Part shown: positions 59,534 to 64,000 of the stretch, piece by piece | How positions within the stretch are numbered: the stretch's first letter is position 1 | Layout: the number at the start of each line of letters is the position of its first letter | Origin: Geothrix campi | GTDB lineage: Bacteria; Acidobacteriota; Holophagae; Holophagales; Holophagaceae | Reading direction: 5' to 3' | DNA: 64,000 nucleotides | Assembly: GCF_024609265.1 (NCBI RefSeq) | Contig: NZ_JANHMP010000003.1 | Coordinates: 237,497-301,496 of the forward strand | Notes under the pieces: model-generated | Databases searched by the model: none | Seen by the model: the letters and a program-made list of their open reading frames with translations, nothing else | Told to the model about the DNA's origin: nothing | Made by a program: the position numbers and the translations under genes

Positions 59534-59651
59534 TCTCAGTCTGACCGGCTCGTCACGCCTGTATTTTCATTCCATCGCAAGGTGGGCTGAAGCTTCCACC
59601 ACGGTGTCCATAGACCGTGGTCACAATCCACCTGCACGCATGGGCAAACAA

Positions 59652-59692
59652 CCATAGACTCCAATCGTACTTGACCGATGGAGAGTCTATGG
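59652..59692 (+). promoter_or_regulatory. Perfect hairpin covering the start codon of the rhodanese gene
   Basis: CCATAGACTC (59652-59661) pairs perfectly with GAGTCTATGG (59683-59692), with a 21-base loop. The downstream arm includes the end of the GGAGAG ribosome site and the ATG at 59689-59691. In RNA this could block translation; as DNA it could be a repressor operator. Confidence 0.6.
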
Positions 59693-61065
59693 CATCCCGA
59701 AACCGCCTCATCCTCGTGCTGGCCGCCGCCTGCGCCCTGGTGTCCGCCGCCGACGCGCCGGCCCCGAAGCCCGCCTCCGCGAAGATCTGCGCCACCTGCC
59801 ACACCACGGCCCCCGGCAACCTGCGCGGCCACTTCGACAACCTGCTCCTGATGAACCATTCGTTCCAGGTGAAGATCGACGAGCGCACGGAGGTGCTGCG
59901 CTTCGACATGGCCACCTTGAAGGTCGTCACGCCCGAGCCCGCCGCCAATGCAGAAGCGGCGCTGAAGTCCATCGCCAAGGGCCACGAGATGCGGGTCGAG
60001 TACACCGAGAAAGAGGGCGTCAAGACCGCCGTGGCGGTGTTCGCCAAGCCCCCCGTCAAGCTCGCGGCGGAGGAGATCGCCACCCTGGAGGAGGTCCAGA
60101 AGCTGGTGGCCATGGGACCCGAGAAAGGGAAATACTTCCTCTTCGATTCCCGGCCCGCGCCGCGCTTCATGGAGGGCGCCATCCCCACGGCCGTGAACCT
60201 GCCCTTCCCGGCCTTCGACAAGAACGTCGACAAACTGCCCGCCGACAAAGGGGCGCTGGTGATCTTCTACTGCAGCGGGAAGACCTGCAACATGAGCCCC
60301 GGTTCGCTCGCCAAGGCCAAGAAGCTGGGATACACGCGCGCCAAGGTGTTCGTGGACGGCATGCCCGCCTGGACCCGGAAGAACTTCGGCGTGCTGAGCC
60401 CCGCCTCGCTGAAGGCCGCCTACCTGGATACCAACACCCCCCTGGTGATCCTCGATGCACGGCCCGCCGCCGAGGCTGCCAAGGGCTTCCTGAGGGGCGC
60501 CGTGGCCGCGGATCCCGCGAAGACGGCCGGCCTGCTCGAGACCTTCCCTCTGGCCAGGCTGAAGCCTCCCGTGGTGGTGGTGGATGCCACGGGCGGCGAG
60601 GCCGCGAAGGCCGTGGCCACGGACCTCGTCAAAGCTGGCTATGTGGGCGTGAACATTCTGTCCGGGGGCTTCCAGGCTTGGCAGGCCGCGGCGCTGCCCA
60701 TCGAGACCGGCGCCCTGGCCACCAAGGCCACCTTCGTGCCCAAGCCCCGCCCGGGCTCCATCTCGCCCGCGGACTTCACGAAGCTCGCGGAACTGGCCCC
60801 CGCCCAGCGCGGCGTGGTGATCCTGGATGTGCGGAACCCCGACGAGACCAGGAACGGGATCATCAAGGGCGCCCTCACGATCCCCGAACCGCAGCTCCTG
60901 GCCCGCCTTTCCGAGCTCCCGAAGGATGCGAAGATCCTCTGCCACTGCTCCACCGGCATCCGCGCCGAGCTGGCCTACCACCTGCTGAAGGAGAAGGGCT
61001 ACGACGTCCGCTTCCTGCCCGCGGAGATCACCATCATCGACAGCGGCGAGTTCACCATCGATTGA
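59689..61065 (+). CDS. Triple-rhodanese periplasmic protein with a c-haem motif
   Basis: A 458-residue exported protein with the signal LILVLAAACALVSAADAP. A CATCH motif (Cys34, Cys37, His38) could bind one c-type haem. About 80 residues later come three rhodanese-like domains. The first has active-site Cys in VIFYCSGKTCNMSPGS. The second lacks a Cys at VVVVDATGGEAAKA. The third has LCHCSTGIRAELAYHLL. It may handle sulfane sulfur or thiols with electron transfer to the haem. GGAGAG is close to the ATG. It stands alone and ends at a good terminator. Confidence 0.88.
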   Translation: MASRNRLILVLAAACALVSAADAPAPKPASAKICATCHTTAPGNLRGHFDNLLLMNHSFQVKIDERTEVLRFDMATLKVVTPEPAANAEAALKSIAKGHEMRVEYTEKEGVKTAVAVFAKPPVKLAAEEIATLEEVQKLVAMGPEKGKYFLFDSRPAPRFMEGAIPTAVNLPFPAFDKNVDKLPADKGALVIFYCSGKTCNMSPGSLAKAKKLGYTRAKVFVDGMPAWTRKNFGVLSPASLKAAYLDTNTPLVILDARPAAEAAKGFLRGAVAADPAKTAGLLETFPLARLKPPVVVVDATGGEAAKAVATDLVKAGYVGVNILSGGFQAWQAAALPIETGALATKATFVPKPRPGSISPADFTKLAELAPAQRGVVILDVRNPDETRNGIIKGALTIPEPQLLARLSELPKDAKILCHCSTGIRAELAYHLLKEKGYDVRFLPAEITIIDSGEFTID

Positions 61066-61081
61066 GGGCCGGGCCGCCGGG

Positions 61082-61109
61082 AAAGGGCCGGCCCTCGGGT
61101 CGGCCCTTT
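61082..61109 (+). terminator. Terminator after the rhodanese gene
   Basis: A 9-bp perfect stem (AAAGGGCCG with CGGCCCTTT) with a 10-base loop is followed by TTTGGC, giving a run of six T residues across the end of the stem. Confidence 0.85.
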
Positions 61110-61170
61110 TTTGGCATCGCGATTCAAGCACCGTGGGTCGCTACCGATACCTTGTACACGAGGAGCTGTC

Positions 61171-61590
61171 ATGGATGCCAGTCTCGCCCCCTACCATCTC
61201 CACCACCTTGAACTGCTCCGCCTGGCCCGTGAGCATGAAGCCCGGCTGGCTCCCGCGCTGGTGCGCAGCCATCCGGATCTGTACCTGGCCGCTTCGCAGC
61301 ACCTCGTCGCCTCGGTCAAGGCCCACCTGTCCATGGAAAACACGGTCCTCTACCCGGCCCTGCTCGGCGCCCTGGATGCGGATATCCAGCTGGCTGCCAA
61401 AGGCCTGGAAGCCGACCTGGGCGAGCTGAAGGCCCGGTTGCGCCAGTTCAGTCACCACTGGACCAGCGCGGAAACCATTCGGCTGGCGCCGGAGGCCTTC
61501 ATCCAGACCTCGAAGGACCTGCTCCAGACCCTCAGGCAGCGCATCGACCAGGAGAAGGCCCGGCTGTTCCCACTGGTGGAGCGGGCCTAA
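61171..61590 (+). CDS. Hemerythrin-like HHE-domain protein
   Basis: A 139-residue four-helix-bundle protein with likely metal ligands in PYHLHHLELLRLAREHE, VKAHLSMENTVLYPAL (His-x3-Glu), RQFSHHWTSAE and EKARLFPLVE. This is the general pattern of hemerythrin-like HHE domains, which bind di-iron and oxygen or respond to iron or NO. AGGAG lies 6 bases before the ATG. Its stop overlaps that of the convergent haem-motif membrane protein. Confidence 0.78.
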   Translation: MDASLAPYHLHHLELLRLAREHEARLAPALVRSHPDLYLAASQHLVASVKAHLSMENTVLYPALLGALDADIQLAAKGLEADLGELKARLRQFSHHWTSAETIRLAPEAFIQTSKDLLQTLRQRIDQEKARLFPLVERA

Positions 61591-62549
61591 TTTGTCGGAC
61601 TCTGCCGGACGCGCGGCACGCGCCACCGGCTGCGTTGGGCGGGATCGGCCATGCCGCCGGCGTGGCACGCGCGACAGGCGTCCAAGTGGGGATCCTGGCC
61701 GCGCCAATAGGCTCGCGTCTCACCCCCGGTTTCCCGACGGCGGTCCACGGGCACCTGGGGCCAGTAGAAGGTGAGCGAGGGAGCCTCCCCCTTCATCTCC
61801 AGGACATACAGGGGACCGGGCTCGGTCCCGGGTCGGCCCCAGCGGTCTTCCAGGCTGCTCAGCACCACCAGGGCGCCCGATGGCAGCGCCCGGCCGGCCC
61901 GGTAGGCCGACGCAGCGGCCGGATTGGCCCAGGCGCGGATCCAACGACTGCCGTGAGCGGCGGATTTCACCGGCTCGGCGTGGAGCGCCTCCAACGCGGC
62001 GTAGTCCAGCGCCCGGAGCGGAGCCTGCGCCTCCGGGTCCACCGGAGGCGCGGGAGCTTCAACGACCTTCGCCACGGTGGGCGGAACGGGGACGGGACGG
62101 CCCGGGTGGGCCAGCACATAGCCCGAGTAGCCGTTCGCCAGGAGCAGCGCGGACCAGCCAAGCCCCAACACCAGGGCCAGGACGCCCAGGCTCTGGTGGT
62201 CCTTGCGCGCCCGGTTCATGGCCCAGAGCGCTGGCACCGCGAAAAGGGCGGCGCTGGTGGCGATCACCGCATGCCGGAACAGCAGGGCGTCCGCCCCGTA
62301 GCCGGAAGCCGGCAGGGGGAAGATCCGCCCGGCGGGGATCAGGCCGAACGCCCGCCCGGCGGCGGAGCCGCTGATGAGGGCGGCGAGCAGGCCCAGCAGG
62401 CCCACCCAACCGAGGTAGCGGCATACGGTCCACCAGGGCCGGATCCCGCGCCCGGCCCGCTGGGAGGCGAACAGGGCCCAAGGCAGCAGCAGTCCGGTCG
62501 CCACCGGGAGGTGGGACAGCAGGGCGTGTTTGAGGGCAATCCATTCCAT
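61587..62549 (-). CDS. Membrane protein with P460-like haem domain
   Basis: A 320-residue protein. Four or five helices occupy the first 160 residues ([37 protein letters not shown]). A periplasmic domain follows that resembles cytochrome P460-type proteins ([36 protein letters not shown]) and ends with the haem motif CRACH. The N-terminal part recalls DUF2231-type membrane domains. It may pass electrons from the membrane to a periplasmic haem. The ATG at MEWIALKH was chosen; a TTG eight codons upstream is possible. Confidence 0.72.
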   Translation of the reverse strand: MEWIALKHALLSHLPVATGLLLPWALFASQRAGRGIRPWWTVCRYLGWVGLLGLLAALISGSAAGRAFGLIPAGRIFPLPASGYGADALLFRHAVIATSAALFAVPALWAMNRARKDHQSLGVLALVLGLGWSALLLANGYSGYVLAHPGRPVPVPPTVAKVVEAPAPPVDPEAQAPLRALDYAALEALHAEPVKSAAHGSRWIRAWANPAAASAYRAGRALPSGALVVLSSLEDRWGRPGTEPGPLYVLEMKGEAPSLTFYWPQVPVDRRRETGGETRAYWRGQDPHLDACRACHAGGMADPAQRSRWRVPRVRQSPTN

Positions 62550-62638
62550 GGGACCCACGCTCGGAAGGGGCAAGACTCACCGCAGTCTGCCAGGGCTTGG
62601 CGGATCCCGGGAGTGGAATTCCTGTCACAATCGGCGGC

Positions 62639-63202
62639 ATGAAGCAGATCCTCCTCCAGCACGTCCAGGAGTCCATCCAGCTGAAGCAGACCTTCTTCGA
62701 GCAGGAGTTGGACCATATCCTCGCCCAGGCGGACGATATGACCGAACGCCTGAAGCGGGGCGGCCGCATCCTCGTCTGCGGCAATGGCGGCAGCGCCGCC
62801 GACGCCCAGCACCTGGCCGCCGAGCTGAGCGGACGCTATCTGAAGGAGCGCCGTGCCCTGGCGGGCATCGCCCTCACCACGGACACCTCCGCCCTCACCG
62901 CCATCGGCAACGACTATGGTTTCGACCAGATCTTCTCCCGGCAGGTGGAAGCCCTGGGCCGGCCCGGTGATCTCCTCATCGGCATCAGCACCAGCGGGAA
63001 CAGCCCCAACGTCATCCGCGCGGTGGCCACCGCGAAAGAGCTGGGCCTGCACACCCTGGGCCTCCTGGGGCGCGATGGCGGCAAGCTGGCGGGTCTGATG
63101 CACGATGTCCTGGTGGTGCCGTCCACGGTGACGGCCCGCATCCAGGAAATCCACCAGATGATCTACCACTTCTGGTGCGAGGCCCTCGATGCCCAGTTCT
63201 AA
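62639..63202 (+). CDS. gmhA: Sedoheptulose-7-phosphate isomerase
   Basis: GmhA, which starts ADP-heptose synthesis for the LPS inner core; 187 residues, the normal length. The SIS domain has [20 protein letters not shown], with the phosphate-binding Ser and a catalytic Glu/His region. [18 protein letters not shown] is the second Ser loop, and [18 protein letters not shown] holds the C-terminal His. Together with kdsA it shows inner-core LPS synthesis. Its TAA stop directly abuts a 270-bp inverted-repeat element. Confidence 0.94.
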   Translation: MKQILLQHVQESIQLKQTFFEQELDHILAQADDMTERLKRGGRILVCGNGGSAADAQHLAAELSGRYLKERRALAGIALTTDTSALTAIGNDYGFDQIFSRQVEALGRPGDLLIGISTSGNSPNVIRAVATAKELGLHTLGLLGRDGGKLAGLMHDVLVVPSTVTARIQEIHQMIYHFWCEALDAQF

Positions 63203-63472
63203 GAGTGCCTGACAAAACCCCGACGAGGCCGCGATGACGCCAGGCAGGATGCACCGCAAGGAAGGGCACGCAGGACGATGCGGGACATCGTTCAAGGGCG
63301 CTGACGCCGCGGGGCGCCTGCCTGGCTTCATCCCTCCGGGCGAGGGCCGGCGGGCGTCGCGGTGCTTCGTCACGCTCGTCGCGCGTAGTGCCCGCTACGC
63401 ATCTCCTCGCCTTCCTCGCCTCGCTCGCCCGGCGGACCTCGCGCGGCCCCGTGGAGGTTTTGTCAGGCACTC
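63203..63472 (+). repeat. 270-bp element with perfect 17-bp terminal inverted repeats
   Basis: GAGTGCCTGACAAAACC at 63203-63219 and its exact inverse at 63456-63472 bound the element. The interior has GATGCGGGACATCGTTC, also present on the minus strand of the element at 2714-2987. Further similar words follow in the same order (a CCGGGCGAGGGCCGGCG-like block, then CCTCGCCTCGCTCG). The terminal repeats of the two elements differ. No credible gene is encoded. It separates gmhA from the next gene. Confidence 0.82.
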
Positions 63473-63481
63473 TGGGGCCGC

Positions 63482-64000
63482 ATGGTGACCGCCGCTGCCG
63501 GGCTGCTCGTCCTGGCCCTCCTCGGTCAGCCGTCGCCGACCTACTACTGGCGTGATGCCAGCGGGCAGACCCACGTCACCAACACGCCGCCACCGGCTGA
63601 CGCGGAAATCCTGGACCCCCCGCCGCCGCCCGGGGTGGAACCAGGGCGGCGGCAGCGCATCCAACCCATCCGTCCGAGCGAAAGCGCCGGCGGGCGCCGG
63701 GTCGTGCTCAATCCCATCCAGAAGCAGGCCTGGGACGCCCTGGACCAGCACCTGCTCAAGGCGCGGACCGCCAGTGACCGCCGCACCCTCGAGGCCGTGG
63801 CCGATTCCCTCATCCACGACTGCCTGTGGGGCAACGGGCTGTGGGCCATGCCCCTGGTCCCCTTCCTGGCGTTCGCCCTCATGGGCCTCCTGGGCTGGTG
63901 GCTGGCCCTCGGGCAGGCCCCCGGGCTGCGCCTCCCCGTGGTGGGCGGATTCCTGCTCCTGGGGCTCGCCTTTGGGCACCTGCTCCTGAACGTCTTCCTC
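63482..64000 (+). CDS. DUF4124-like secreted/membrane protein (partial)
   Basis: An open frame runs off the right edge after 173 codons. It starts with a signal (AAGLLVLALLGQPS), followed by YYWRDASGQTHVTNTPPP, a pattern of DUF4124 domains. A proline-rich stretch, a helical segment, and two hydrophobic helices near the edge (LVPFLAFALMGLLGWWLALG and VVGGFLLLGLAFGHLLL) follow. The ATG has no good ribosome site, perhaps because the repeat element lies only 10 bases upstream. Function is unknown. Confidence 0.65.
   Translation, partial: MVTAAAGLLVLALLGQPSPTYYWRDASGQTHVTNTPPPADAEILDPPPPPGVEPGRRQRIQPIRPSESAGGRRVVLNPIQKQAWDALDQHLLKARTASDRRTLEAVADSLIHDCLWGNGLWAMPLVPFLAFALMGLLGWWLALGQAPGLRLPVVGGFLLLGLAFGHLLLNVFL

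Noticed and set aside
1-64000. tRNA, rRNA, CRISPR arrays, riboswitches or complete insertion sequences
   Set aside because: No cloverleaf, regularly spaced repeat array, known aptamer core or transposase frame was found by reading. A covariance-model scan would be needed for certainty.

Overview
The window is GC-rich, densely coding chromosomal DNA with no rRNA, tRNA, CRISPR array, complete insertion sequence or prophage. Its gene content points to a Gram-negative aerobic or facultative heterotroph: KDO and heptose synthesis genes, a proton-pumping NADH dehydrogenase, c-type cytochromes, DsbD and TonB-like proteins. Family-level impressions and codon use suggest Acidobacteriota, perhaps class Holophagae (Geothrix/Holophaga type). 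This is an inference I could not test.

Layout. 0-9.5 kb: a gamma carbonic anhydrase, a PseG-like glycosyltransferase, then rplM-rpsI, rpsB-tsf and pyrH with strong hairpins between them, followed by a GlcD-like oxidase, a glycerophosphodiester phosphodiesterase, a TGA-interrupted gene and a small cytochrome c. 9.5-15.8 kb (minus strand): a nucleotide-carrier-like permease, then thrA-thrB-thrC behind a threonine attenuator with a Thr-rich leader peptide that I could read directly. 15.9-25.3 kb: a Tat-exported epimerase, a CBS protein, a carboxyltransferase with a biotin carrier, argF with a duplicated 3' end around an inserted kelch gene, and secreted proteins. 25.3-31.5 kb: nuoABCD and nuoEF on the minus strand, interrupted by a divergent yceI/marR pair and a small repeat that carries a second copy of the nuoD terminus.

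31.6-35 kb: a tight ACP-FabZ-ketosynthase-ketosynthase-like cassette whose second ketosynthase has Glu at the catalytic Cys position, ending in a SPOR protein. 35-44 kb: a rhomboid protease, an NFACT/RqcH-like protein, a REC-GGDEF regulator and a DUF2339/DUF3999 membrane operon. 44-53 kb: an Lrp regulator operon, kdsA, a TonB-like protein, a FolD-like protein with altered catalytic residues, an endonuclease III fused to a BtuF-like metal-receptor domain, a TlpA-like thioredoxin and DsbD. 53-64 kb: bacterioferritin and its ferredoxin, an HD hydrolase, a type III PTPS (folate route), a polysaccharide deacetylase, ftsK, a triple-rhodanese haem-motif protein, a hemerythrin-like protein, a P460-like membrane protein, gmhA and the start of a DUF4124-like gene.

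Themes. Two ~270-bp elements with terminal inverted repeats (2.7 kb and 63.2 kb) are related to each other in opposite orientation, and each abuts a stop codon. Two housekeeping genes (argF, nuoD) carry a second diverged copy of their 3' end beside inserted DNA. The most unusual proteins are the Nth-BtuF fusion, the Cys-to-Glu ketosynthase partner, the divergent FolD and the rhodanese protein whose start codon lies in a perfect hairpin.
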